Shown: piece by piece, positions 15,250 through 23,296 of the stretch
Numbering within the stretch: position 1 is the stretch's first letter
Layout of the letters: each line of letters begins with the position of its first letter
From: Oscillospiraceae bacterium
GTDB lineage: Bacteria; Bacillota; Clostridia; Oscillospirales; Oscillospiraceae
Length of the DNA: 64,000 bases
Reading direction: 5' to 3'
Assembly: GCA_910575695.1 (NCBI GenBank)
Contig: CAJTGJ010000023.1
Location: 1 to 64,000, forward strand
The notes under the pieces: generated by a model
The model's database searches: none
What the model saw: only the letters and a program-made list of their open reading frames with translations
Told to the model about the DNA's origin: nothing
Translations under genes and position numbers: made by a program

Positions 15250-15915
15250 TCATTTCGTTGAAATCACATCAAGAGCCTGCGTCAAATCGTCCACAGTGTC
15301 CACATCATCATGCTGCTGTACTTGTCCCCGGAGAAGGAGCACAGGCCTGATCCCAGCACTCCTTGCACCTGCCACATCGGTATCATAGGAATCCCCGATA
15401 TGGATGGCTTCCTCCGGTGTACCGCCGCTGATCCGCAGGGCCTCGTCGAATATCTCTCGGTGGGGCTTGTAGGCCCGCACTGTATCCGCGCTGATGACCC
15501 CCGCTGTATTCAGCCCATTGCGCCGCAGGGCCTGCTCCATGTAGGGACGCCCGTTGTTTGTGATGATATAGATGGGGACAGGGCACTGCTCAAAAAAGAT
15601 ATGGGCATCTGGGAATACCGGGGCGTTGACCCAATGGCTGCGGATCAGGCCGCGCAGAGCATCCGGCTCGTCTGTCAGCCCAATCTGTGTTTCCATATCC
15701 GAAATGAGCCGGTTCACAATTTCATCTTCCGTGAGATAGGCATCCAAATAGCTGTCCGCCTCATAGCGGCGGCGGTTGTCCAGAATGAAACGCTGAACCT
15801 GTTTCGGGTCGTGGACGGCACTGTTTTTGCAGATATGACGGACGATTTCTCCCATTTCCTGACCGTGTTCGTCCACGGTGGCGCCCATATAGTCAATAAA
15901 GACCACTTTGATCAT
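15250..15915 (-). CDS. HAD-superfamily hydrolase
   Basis: 221 aa, ATG 15915 with AGAGGTG upstream. Motif I is IDYMGATVDE near residue 8 (nucleophile Asp8, with Gly in place of the usual second Asp two residues on), motif II IYIITNNGRP near 116, motif III Lys in AYKPHREIFDEAL near 150, motif IV IHIGDSYDTDVAGAR near 172. The cap is helical (type C1). The missing general-acid Asp in motif I suggests a phosphonatase- or transferase-like variant rather than a plain phosphatase. Likely a host-type cargo gene; its stop is 14 bases from the IS end. Confidence 0.8.
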   Translation of the reverse strand: MIKVVFIDYMGATVDEHGQEMGEIVRHICKNSAVHDPKQVQRFILDNRRRYEADSYLDAYLTEDEIVNRLISDMETQIGLTDEPDALRGLIRSHWVNAPVFPDAHIFFEQCPVPIYIITNNGRPYMEQALRRNGLNTAGVISADTVRAYKPHREIFDEALRISGGTPEEAIHIGDSYDTDVAGARSAGIRPVLLLRGQVQQHDDVDTVDDLTQALDVISTK

Positions 15916-16101
15916 GCCTACACCTCTTTCTGCTTGGAAACTGTGTTTTACTATTATAACATGACTGGAACCGCAGTTTCAAATTTTGGAAGGAAGCGCA
16001 TACACTTACTGTGTCTGCGCTCTCAGAGCCAAATGCGCAAGAACCTCATATAGAGCTGCCGCTCAAATTCTTGGCATGTTGGGGTAAACTCATCCACCTC
16101 T

Positions 16102-17481
16102 CTACTCAAATTGATACTCTGACTGAGGAGAGAGCATGGAAACAATTTCTTCAAGACAACGACGTGTTGATTTTTCAAAAGTCATGCTTCCAATGGTGAC
16201 TTCGCGGCGGTATCGTCCAGAAGGTTTTGAGAAAAGTGCTGCATAAACTTCTCTCAACCTATCTGACAGCAAAATTGGCGTTTCCTCTCCTGCATAGTTT
16301 ATAACTTGGCTTTCTGAATCATATGTTTCTTGGCGGGAAAGGAGAAAATCCACTCGAAGCCCAACATTAGGACTCAGCAGAATGCCGATCATTGGATCTG
16401 GGGTTAAGCCCGCCATGAATCTATTGTATAAGTCAATATCATACATTTGCAGGGCAAGTACAATGGGTGCGACATAACACAAAGCAAAAACTTCTGCGTT
16501 TGCTTCAGGAAATCCACCCGGATGCTTTTGTATGGCACTACCAGCTATTTTCATCATCTGCCCATATCGTTCCGTTTCACGCAGAGAAAAATTGAAATAT
16601 TTTGCGGCCTCAATGCACACCGTCTCGAAAATGTAGTTATGCCCTATATCAAGTTGACGATTAAAAAAAGATTCGTGGTCGATGCTTCGCAACGATATCC
16701 GAAGATCGAAAAACTTATCTAAATATCGTGTTGAATTAAACTCTGAACCATAGTAACTCTTTACGGTCCATTGAAGTTGAGATAGACTAACGGCAAAAAC
16801 GAAAGTTATGCGATCATCATCTAAATAATGTTTGATACGTTCCAAAAACCGAATTGCGTAATTCGGCTTGCAGCGATCAAGTTCATCAATAAAGAAAACT
16901 AAGCGATTTCCGTGTTCTTGAATCAATTGATCAAGAAATTCTCTCACAAGACTATGTATGTTATCTGCATTCCTTAAAGATGCAAATGTGTCAGTGCCTT
17001 TTGCCTGACTGAGAAGCGTGGAAATATCGCGACCACTTATGACAGAAGCAAGTGCCGCAGCGGTATTACTTAAGGAGCGGTTCTTTTCAGGGGAAAACTT
17101 GATTTGGTTGCTAACCATAGTGGCATAAACTAATGATAGTATCGGATCATCGTGATTGTCATTTATCCATGCATCATAGTAGATTGTTGTGCAGCTTTCT
17201 GGAACAGAGAAATTCGAATCAACTATCTTTATGACTTCTTTACGCAGGTCATCAGGCATCTGCGAATAAGGGTTTTTGGCATCCAGTAGCAGTTTGACTT
17301 GTTTAATAAAAAATGTTTTGCCTGAACCCCATTCCCCGTTGAGAGCAATCGAGTAACAATCACCCTCCATGTTTGATAAAAGGGCCAAAAACCGCATGAT
17401 ATCTTGTTTTCGCCCGATTAAGTTAGATTTTAATAAATGGAGCACATTGTCATCTGTTGGTTTATAACTGTAACTTTTCAT
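16102..17481 (-). CDS. KAP-family P-loop NTPase
   Basis: 459 aa. Walker A GEWGSGKT at 49-56, then YYDAWINDN (the KAP Trp/Asn region) near 102, Walker B RLVFFIDELDRCKP near 196-209, sensor region ITFVFAVSLSQL near 225. No transmembrane helix interrupts the NTPase, unlike many KAP proteins, so it is probably soluble. KAP NTPases include PifA of the F plasmid, which blocks phage T7. Its ATG overlaps the stop of the KilA-N gene (ATGA), so both are made together. AT-rich, unlike its neighbours. A role in phage defence is plausible but not shown. Confidence 0.85.
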   Translation of the reverse strand: MKSYSYKPTDDNVLHLLKSNLIGRKQDIMRFLALLSNMEGDCYSIALNGEWGSGKTFFIKQVKLLLDAKNPYSQMPDDLRKEVIKIVDSNFSVPESCTTIYYDAWINDNHDDPILSLVYATMVSNQIKFSPEKNRSLSNTAAALASVISGRDISTLLSQAKGTDTFASLRNADNIHSLVREFLDQLIQEHGNRLVFFIDELDRCKPNYAIRFLERIKHYLDDDRITFVFAVSLSQLQWTVKSYYGSEFNSTRYLDKFFDLRISLRSIDHESFFNRQLDIGHNYIFETVCIEAAKYFNFSLRETERYGQMMKIAGSAIQKHPGGFPEANAEVFALCYVAPIVLALQMYDIDLYNRFMAGLTPDPMIGILLSPNVGLRVDFLLSRQETYDSESQVINYAGEETPILLSDRLREVYAALFSKPSGRYRREVTIGSMTFEKSTRRCLEEIVSMLSPQSEYQFE

Positions 17482-18083
17482 AGTTCTACCTCCTCGCCAT
17501 TATGTCTATCATGATAAAAGTCCCGATACCATTGAACCAGTTTCAGCATAAACTCTGGAAAAAGCCAAGCCCGGAACATCTCTGCGATTTCTGGATGGGC
17601 AATCGTCCCGCCCCCTTTGCCACGGCTTGTTTTTATCCCTTTGGCGTTGGTGGAACGAATCCACAGCGAAGGCGTCAATGTAGTGCCGGTAGTATGTACT
17701 GCGTGAATCAGTTCATCGCAGGCATTGTCTTGAAACTTGGGATTGTAGATTTTCTCCCACATTCGTAAATATTCAACTGTCGTATTACTCCGCAACCAGC
17801 TTTGGATGAGGTAGCTTGGACTGGAGGTTTTCTTTTCTTTGGCAATTTCTGTTAGGGAAACATAGGGGTTAAGGCATGAACCATTAGTACGCATCTTTTC
17901 ACCAAGCGGAGATAACCGAAAGCCGGGAATCTTGTCGGTGTCCAACTGTTCAAGCATTCTTTCAGAAAGATCGTCAGCCTCAGCTTGAGTCATGATTCCC
18001 TTTTTCACAAGCCGCTTTAGAACCTTTTCCTTGGAGATTTCGTATGTCCACTGCGCTTCGATTTGAGCTTCTCGATCCGTCAT
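17478..18083 (-). CDS. KilA-N domain protein with short N-terminal SHOCT-like helix
   Basis: 201 aa. ATG 18083 has AGGGGGATC upstream. Residues 5-50 contain a short helical hairpin (KEKVLKRLVKKGIMTQAEAD) like SHOCT segments. Residues 75-190 are a KilA-N domain: NPYVSLTEIAKEKKT, SPSYLIQSWLRS, GIKTSRGKGGGTIAHPEIAE and FRAWLFPEFML. KilA-N is a DNA-binding domain of phage and viral proteins and also appears in defence loci. It is coupled to the KAP NTPase, so a two-component ATPase plus DNA-recognition unit is likely. Confidence 0.8.
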   Translation of the reverse strand: MTDREAQIEAQWTYEISKEKVLKRLVKKGIMTQAEADDLSERMLEQLDTDKIPGFRLSPLGEKMRTNGSCLNPYVSLTEIAKEKKTSSPSYLIQSWLRSNTTVEYLRMWEKIYNPKFQDNACDELIHAVHTTGTTLTPSLWIRSTNAKGIKTSRGKGGGTIAHPEIAEMFRAWLFPEFMLKLVQWYRDFYHDRHNGEEVEL

Positions 18084-18129
18084 GAATGATCCCCCTATAC
18101 CTGCATATAGGGCTATTATATCAGACAAG

Positions 18130-18756
18130 TTATGACAAAGATAGTCCCAACTCTTGAATTTCCAATTCCAAGGTTCCATCTGGATGAATTGTGATAAAGT
18201 CGATATATTCTTTCACTGCCTGCTCATCGAAGGTAACCAAGCCAAGATTTGTGCATATGGCATCTTTGATCTGCTGCTCTGGAACAAATGGCGAATGCCT
18301 GCAAAAATGTTTTCCGTGCTCCACTCGATTGGCACAGCGCCATACTACTTCGCCAGAGGGGCGTGTGATGCGTCGGTAATTGCGCCCACATTCCCCACAA
18401 GTCAAAAGGCCGCTCAGTACACTCTGAGAGTTGTACCGGGTGGCCTTTCGTTGATTGGTATCTTCATCAATATTGCTGCGCTTACCCTTCTCGCCCTGTG
18501 CCAAAAAAAATTCATCGAAGCTAATGATGGGGCCAATGTAGCGCTGGTTGGAGAGTAGGTCACTGATCACAGCTTGAGTCCATTGGGCTTTGCCCCTTGG
18601 TGATAGGATGGCTTGGGCAAAAAGAAAATCAGCGATACCTTTCAGGCTCATGCCAGAGAGGTACTGCCGATAGATAGTTCTTAAAATATTGGCTTTTTCT
18701 TGGTCGATAGCTATGTGGCCATCTGGGGCTAACATGAATCCATATGGAAGCGGCAT
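18130..18756 (-). CDS. serine recombinase C-terminal part lacking the catalytic domain
   Basis: 208 aa from ATG 18756, with AAAGGAGATACC upstream, so it looks translatable. Residues 3-75 are a Recombinase domain (PYGFMLAPDGHIAIDQEKAN, LRTIYRQYLSGMSLKGIADF), residues 100-160 a zinc ribbon (CGECGRNYR, WRCANRVEHGKHFC). The N-terminal resolvase domain with the Ser nucleophile is absent. Either it is a remnant that kept a ribosome site, or a stand-alone DNA-binding accessory that works with another recombinase. It lies directly upstream of the KilA-N/KAP pair, with 46 bases between. Confidence 0.72.
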   Translation of the reverse strand: MPLPYGFMLAPDGHIAIDQEKANILRTIYRQYLSGMSLKGIADFLFAQAILSPRGKAQWTQAVISDLLSNQRYIGPIISFDEFFLAQGEKGKRSNIDEDTNQRKATRYNSQSVLSGLLTCGECGRNYRRITRPSGEVVWRCANRVEHGKHFCRHSPFVPEQQIKDAICTNLGLVTFDEQAVKEYIDFITIHPDGTLELEIQELGLSLS

Positions 18757-18907
18757 GATGGTATCTCCTTTCAAAAGTCACGAATAGGTGTATTTGCTAA
18801 AAACAAATTGATACGTATATGTGGGTTTAAAGCGGTTGTTTTCGGTGAAAATCCCTGCCAAGGAGTAAATTCAGGGGGATCCTCGTATATTTTTTACAGG
18901 AAAAGGA

Positions 18908-18946
18908 AGAAACCTATCTTTTGAATCAATCAAAAAACAGGTTTCT
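18908..18946. terminator. hairpin in the 18.8-19.07 kb gap
   Basis: AGAAACCT (18908-18915) pairs with AGGTTTCT (18939-18946) around an A/T-rich loop. The gap between the recombinase-like gene and the membrane protein at 19072 holds no convincing gene; a 64-codon rightward frame there has no ribosome site. Confidence 0.35.
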
Positions 18947-19071
18947 ATGGTTGGCTCAATGTGGCAAAATCGCTTTTGGGAACGCGTTGCAGGGCAACAA
19001 ACTGTCTGCAATATGGTTCAGCTTGAAATCTCGTCGTTTCGCTTTTGAAAGAATGGCAACCCTGATCGGCT

Positions 19072-19602
19072 CTATTTATATAAGCATAGTGCTGTTTCCA
19101 ATAATTTTTGACTAATCAACTCAACTGGCCGTTTAAGTTCCCTCTGAGATAATAGCAAATATTCCATATCGCCAATATGATCACCAATAAATGTGTTGTA
19201 CTCGTCAAAGCGCTTTCGAATAAAATCTACTTTATCAGAAATGGAAAACTCATCCTTCACCGTTTCCAAAATATGTATCTTGTTATTTAAATCTCGTGTG
19301 CGCATGGTTATATCTTCTTTTTCTTGATTTGAAAAATCATATAAAACCTTTTGGTCAAAGAGGACTTGCATTTTTAAAATCAGATCTGAAACAATATCTT
19401 TTTGCTTCTGCCGGTTATTTTGTCTCTGGACAAGATAATATGAAATAGCGACAGCGACAGCAATTGTAATGCAATCAACTGCAGAGGCTTTCCAGAATGC
19501 TGCTTTTTGTTCCGACACATTATAAATAGCAAACCAGAAAAATAATATAATGCCTACTCCAATAAAAAACCACTTGGCTATCGTGCGTAGTATTTTGGTC
19601 AT
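19072..19602 (-). CDS. two-helix membrane protein with cytoplasmic coiled coil
   Basis: 176 aa, ATG 19602 with TAGGAGA upstream. Transmembrane helices near 8-27 (WFFIGVGIILFFWFAIY) and 38-58 (ASAVDCITIAVAVAISYYLV), then about 115 residues of charged helix (DIVSDLILKMQVLFDQKVLY, ERELKRPVELISQKLLE-like end). Third gene of an operon with the GHKL ATPase and DUF4325 protein, 17 bases after the latter. Probably the membrane partner or effector of that pair. No family name is certain. Confidence 0.65.
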   Translation of the reverse strand: MTKILRTIAKWFFIGVGIILFFWFAIYNVSEQKAAFWKASAVDCITIAVAVAISYYLVQRQNNRQKQKDIVSDLILKMQVLFDQKVLYDFSNQEKEDITMRTRDLNNKIHILETVKDEFSISDKVDFIRKRFDEYNTFIGDHIGDMEYLLLSQRELKRPVELISQKLLETALCLYK

Positions 19603-19618
19603 AGAAATCTCCTACCGT

Positions 19619-19936
19619 TTATTTCAATGCATCTTCAATATACTGCTTTACCTTTGCGATTAGTGGGGGTTCCTCATCTGAAATGATAGTTATCTTTTTA
19701 AGTTTCTCATTTTTGAGTTCTCGTGCAAGGCCACCAAACGCTTCTTCCAGAAAAGAGGTAGCATATCCATATCCTCCATCTAAAATCACCGTAAGTCCCT
19801 GAGAGCTTTTTAAGGCCTCCAAAAATTTGGGCTTGAGTATTCTTTCCCTAAAATCTTCGCCAGAATATTTTCCTTCTGAAGCGAACCGCCCGCCAGGAGT
19901 TCTCGTGTAGTCAGTTGCGATATTAACTGTGATCAT
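19619..19936 (-). CDS. STAS-like DUF4325 protein
   Basis: 105 aa, ATG 19936 with GAGGAGG 6 bases upstream, overlapping the end of the GHKL gene by 14 bases. VNIATDYTRTPGGRFASEGK, then SGEDFRERILKPKF, LTVILDGGYGYATSFLEEAF (the conserved DxGxGYAxSFLxE-like core) and KKITIISDEEP match the DUF4325 STAS-like family. STAS folds act as switch proteins controlled by GHKL kinases, as in anti-sigma/anti-anti-sigma pairs. The genetic pairing here with a GHKL ATPase supports such a switch. Confidence 0.82.
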   Translation of the reverse strand: MITVNIATDYTRTPGGRFASEGKYSGEDFRERILKPKFLEALKSSQGLTVILDGGYGYATSFLEEAFGGLARELKNEKLKKITIISDEEPPLIAKVKQYIEDALK

Positions 19937-21062
19937 ATAATACCTCCTCTTTTAATATATCCCATGTAAATAATGTTCCTTCAAAAGTTTGGTCAAAGTT
20001 TTCGGTTTCAATTCCACCATTTTCTTTTACTGTACATTTTCCTTGTCCGGAAATAATACTTAAACCCATGATTGACAAATTACATGCGTCCTCATATATT
20101 CCAGGCAGTCCTTTTCCCCGGTGTCCTTGCTTGGTTTCACTTCTAAACGTCCCTTGCAATGCTGATTTAAGATACACGGCATCGTTTCTGAATGCAAAGT
20201 CTTTAATTTTTTCATAGAATCTTTTTAGAACAGTTTTCGGAATTCCAAGCCCAGTATCAAGAAAAACGAAGTGTATTGCAGTCCCAGTATCCTGCGCAAA
20301 TATATACCAGTTGCCCATCATGGTCTGAGCTTCCTGAGTGTCATAGGCATGCTGGTGCGTGTTTGTCATAAGCTCAATAATCATAGGGTATAGACGCTTA
20401 GTACTTAAGACTGTCTGCGTAGACGAGCTTTGCACAAAATCACAAAAAGAACTGGCCAGTTCTCCGTCAGCATCGACTCCATCCGAAATTTTCATATAAC
20501 TATTATCTGGCTCAATTTGTAGCTTTGAGGTAGAAGAAACAAATGAAAAGAAGCCTGATTGTTCAATTATGTCACGTGCAGAATCTGCTTTAGGCATATT
20601 TCCACCACAGCTTATTCTAAGAAATCGAATACGACGCGTATTTCTTATAATAGCTATTAGGTACATAATTGCATCAGGAGTAATTATTTCTACCTCAGAT
20701 AAATCAAAGAGAATTGAATCCCTGAACTTACATTTCTGAATTGTCTGTAAGACTTTATCAAAGTAAATTATTGCGCTTTGTGTCTCGTCAAAAATGCTGA
20801 GATGTCGGGGAGCTTTAAGCCTATAAATTGAAGTTCTCCCTGTTGAGTTGACTGCAGCAACTCCTGGTTGCATTGAATGCTGAAAACGTTTTTGCAACTC
20901 ATTCCTTTTATTCCGCTTTGTTAAATGCTGTAATATTTTGCGGCAACGGGAATCATGAAATCGCTTGTTTTTTTCTTTGCGATTAGTGTGTACCATAATT
21001 ATAATACCCCATAATGCTATAATTATAATTAATATGATACCATACTTTTCTTGAAAAAGCAA
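19923..21062 (-). CDS. membrane-anchored GHKL (histidine-kinase-like) ATPase
   Basis: 379 aa, probable start TTG 21062 with GAGGG about 7 bases upstream. It begins with a transmembrane helix (YGIILIIIIALWGIIIMV), then a basic stop-transfer. Residues ~80-190 resemble a STAS-like region (SILFDLSEVEIITPDAIMYL). The ATPase domain has the N-box MIIELMTNTHQHA near 230, G1 box FLDTGLGIP near 268 and G2 box GHRGKGLPGI near 312. No phospho-acceptor His or dimerisation domain is seen, so it is not a standard sensor kinase. It heads the three-gene unit with DUF4325 and the membrane protein. Confidence 0.78.
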   Translation of the reverse strand: MLFQEKYGIILIIIIALWGIIIMVHTNRKEKNKRFHDSRCRKILQHLTKRNKRNELQKRFQHSMQPGVAAVNSTGRTSIYRLKAPRHLSIFDETQSAIIYFDKVLQTIQKCKFRDSILFDLSEVEIITPDAIMYLIAIIRNTRRIRFLRISCGGNMPKADSARDIIEQSGFFSFVSSTSKLQIEPDNSYMKISDGVDADGELASSFCDFVQSSSTQTVLSTKRLYPMIIELMTNTHQHAYDTQEAQTMMGNWYIFAQDTGTAIHFVFLDTGLGIPKTVLKRFYEKIKDFAFRNDAVYLKSALQGTFRSETKQGHRGKGLPGIYEDACNLSIMGLSIISGQGKCTVKENGGIETENFDQTFEGTLFTWDILKEEVLYDHS

Positions 21063-21290
21063 TCTGAATCCCTCGCTTACAAAATAAATATCAACGGCAT
21101 ATCTGTATTTAAACTGTATGCGGGGGAGACGTTTCGATGCAAAAATGTTTGTTCAGGAATTCCCTGTATAAGATTTGTTTGAGCTTTTTTGTTGAGAGGA
21201 ACACAACTTATAGTAGATAAAGTGTGACCGATTGCTGTGACGATTTTACATTAATGTCGTTGCAAATGAAAATGGTCGCTAAGTACAATC

Positions 21291-21560
21291 TTACCCGGTT
21301 GTTTCAGAATATGGATGAAATTTATCGGATTTCCCTTTGTTATTTCCTTTCATTTTCTGCACTAACTCAAAGATTTCCCGCCCAATGATGGGCTCATGTG
21401 CGTTTTCCACCAAGTACGAGTCAAGCTGACCTATGTTCTTTGCCCGCCTGCCGGTCAAGAAATCGGCAGTGAAAGTTTTCTGCATCCGCACCTCGCCGAC
21501 ATACTTTTCATTCGCCCCTGTCAAGCATAGACCCATGCTTTTTTGTAAACATTTTGTGAA
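21291..21560 (-). pseudogene. serine recombinase remnant next to the recombinase trio
   Basis: Leftward sequence encodes NEKYVGEVRMQKTFTADFLT, then NIGQLDSYLVENAHEPIIGR and IFELVQKMK, the middle of a large serine recombinase just before its zinc ribbon. Neither the catalytic domain nor the C-terminal coiled coil is present, and the upstream part (21561-21660) reads as unrelated sequence. A dead fragment from an earlier element, abutting the intact trio. 21063-21290 contains no gene. Confidence 0.72.
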
Positions 21561-21679
21561 TGGAGGGCGATTTAATAATTTTGCACTGAATATTGTCGGA
21601 AGCAAATACTGTTGCTGGGCTCCAGACAGATACCCAGTGGTTCACATACTCGTCTGCTCTTTTATCCGGCTGCCTCTGC

Positions 21680-23296
21680 TCATCCTAATTGCTCCTCTTT
21701 CAAATGTCCGCATGAAATTAACTTTTGAAAGTCATCCTGATAATTCCACACAATTTCAATGTGACGATCTGGGAAAACCCGAACCTGTTTTAGCACATCG
21801 GCAACGACTTCATCCGTTAATTCCTGAACCTCGGCATACTGTTTGAACGTATCCACAAAGCAGTTCTGTGATTCAGCATTTGAGCAGCTACTTTCTATGC
21901 CTGTTGTCAGCGATGCAATTCGGTCAGAAAGGTCATCAGATTCCTTTTTCAAGATGGTTCGCTGTGAGATATATGCTTCTTTACTGATCTCCCCCAAAGC
22001 GAATAACTCATATAGTTTGTCAGTCTGCTGTTTTATCTGATTGAGCGCATCCTTGAGCGTTCCCAACTGAGTCAGCATAGCCTGGGTGTCTTTCCTATCT
22101 TGCCTGTGATGCTCCTCCCATATTGCGGAAACCTCCAGTGCCGCCGCCGCTTGAACATGAAGTCCGTCCAGGACCAATGCAAAAAGATCCTTCTCCAATA
22201 TCCTCGTTCCCATACACGAATAAGCGTCCGTCATGCTTGACGTGCGGCAGATATAGTATGGTGCTTTAGCCTCCTTTCGTGCCATGGCGTGACCGCAAAT
22301 ACCGCATCGGAGCTTTTTTCGTAATGGCTGTCTTTCAGGAAAACTATCACGTTCCACGTATTCCCTCAATGCAGCTTGAGCCCGATCAAATTCTTCTTGT
22401 GTGACGATAGCGTCGTGTGAGTGCTCTGTTATGATCCAGTCCGTTTTACGAACCTTGACACTATGCTTTTGACCCACGATATCGTAGTATCGTTTCCCGT
22501 AAACCACCTTGCCCAAATACTGTTCGTCTCGAATGATCCGAATAATTGCGCTGTCTGTCCAAAAATTTTCCGCTTGGACGTTGTTCCAAGATTTTTGAGT
22601 ACAGCCTGCCGCCAGCTTATAGAGCATGGGTGTCGGTATGCCAGCGTCATTCAATGCTTTTGCAGTTTGAAGCGCAGACTTCCCGTTCCCTACCATCCGA
22701 AAAATGCGTTGCACGACTGTAGCAGCTGGCGGATCGATCACCAAATGGGCTTTTCTTTGCGGGTCTTTGATGTAGCCGTAGGGCGCATAACGTGATACAA
22801 AATCACCCCGCTGGGCCCTCTGTCTTTTGGCACTTCGCACTTTACGTGACAAGTCTCGGCTATACAGGTCATACAAAAGGGCCCGGAAAGATGTGTCCAG
22901 GTTATCCACATCCATAGGATGTATGCTGTCGATGCCGTCATTGACCGCAATGAACCGCACTCCAAGGAAGGGGAAAATTCGGGAAATATAGTTTTCCACA
23001 GTTAAATAATCCCGCCCAAATCTGGATAAATCTTTGACAATCACGCATTGGATTTTGCCTTGCCGCACCTGTGTAAGCATTTCCTGAATGGCTGGGCGGT
23101 CAAAATTCTTCCCACTCCAGCCATCGTCACAAAACTCTATCACCTCAGCATCGGAAAACTCCGAAATTTTTCTAATATGCGTATTTAACAGAGCGCGTTG
23201 ATTGGAAATGCTGTTGGATTCTGTTTTTTTGGTTTCTTTCAGGTCGATATCCTCGGAGGATAACCGGAGATATTCAGCAATCACATAAGAACTCAT
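21680..23296 (-). CDS. large serine recombinase, third of three
   Basis: 538 aa. Resolvase domain 1-150 with the nucleophile Ser in YLRLSSEDIDL and the DLSRFGRDYLTVE motif near 93. Recombinase domain ~165-280 (GYIKDPQRKAHLVIDPPAAT), zinc ribbon CGICGHAMARKE near 336, coiled coil ~390-470. Its ATG overlaps the stop of the second recombinase (ATGA), so synthesis is coupled. Large serine recombinases cut and rejoin attP/attB without host factors. Sets of two or three occur where different subunits form heteromeric synapses or serve excision. Confidence 0.93.
   Translation of the reverse strand: MSSYVIAEYLRLSSEDIDLKETKKTESNSISNQRALLNTHIRKISEFSDAEVIEFCDDGWSGKNFDRPAIQEMLTQVRQGKIQCVIVKDLSRFGRDYLTVENYISRIFPFLGVRFIAVNDGIDSIHPMDVDNLDTSFRALLYDLYSRDLSRKVRSAKRQRAQRGDFVSRYAPYGYIKDPQRKAHLVIDPPAATVVQRIFRMVGNGKSALQTAKALNDAGIPTPMLYKLAAGCTQKSWNNVQAENFWTDSAIIRIIRDEQYLGKVVYGKRYYDIVGQKHSVKVRKTDWIITEHSHDAIVTQEEFDRAQAALREYVERDSFPERQPLRKKLRCGICGHAMARKEAKAPYYICRTSSMTDAYSCMGTRILEKDLFALVLDGLHVQAAAALEVSAIWEEHHRQDRKDTQAMLTQLGTLKDALNQIKQQTDKLYELFALGEISKEAYISQRTILKKESDDLSDRIASLTTGIESSCSNAESQNCFVDTFKQYAEVQELTDEVVADVLKQVRVFPDRHIEIVWNYQDDFQKLISCGHLKEEQLG

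Noticed and set aside
18921..19115. 64-codon rightward frame in the 18.8-19.07 kb gap
   Set aside because: No ribosome site, starts inside a hairpin and overlaps the membrane-protein gene's end.
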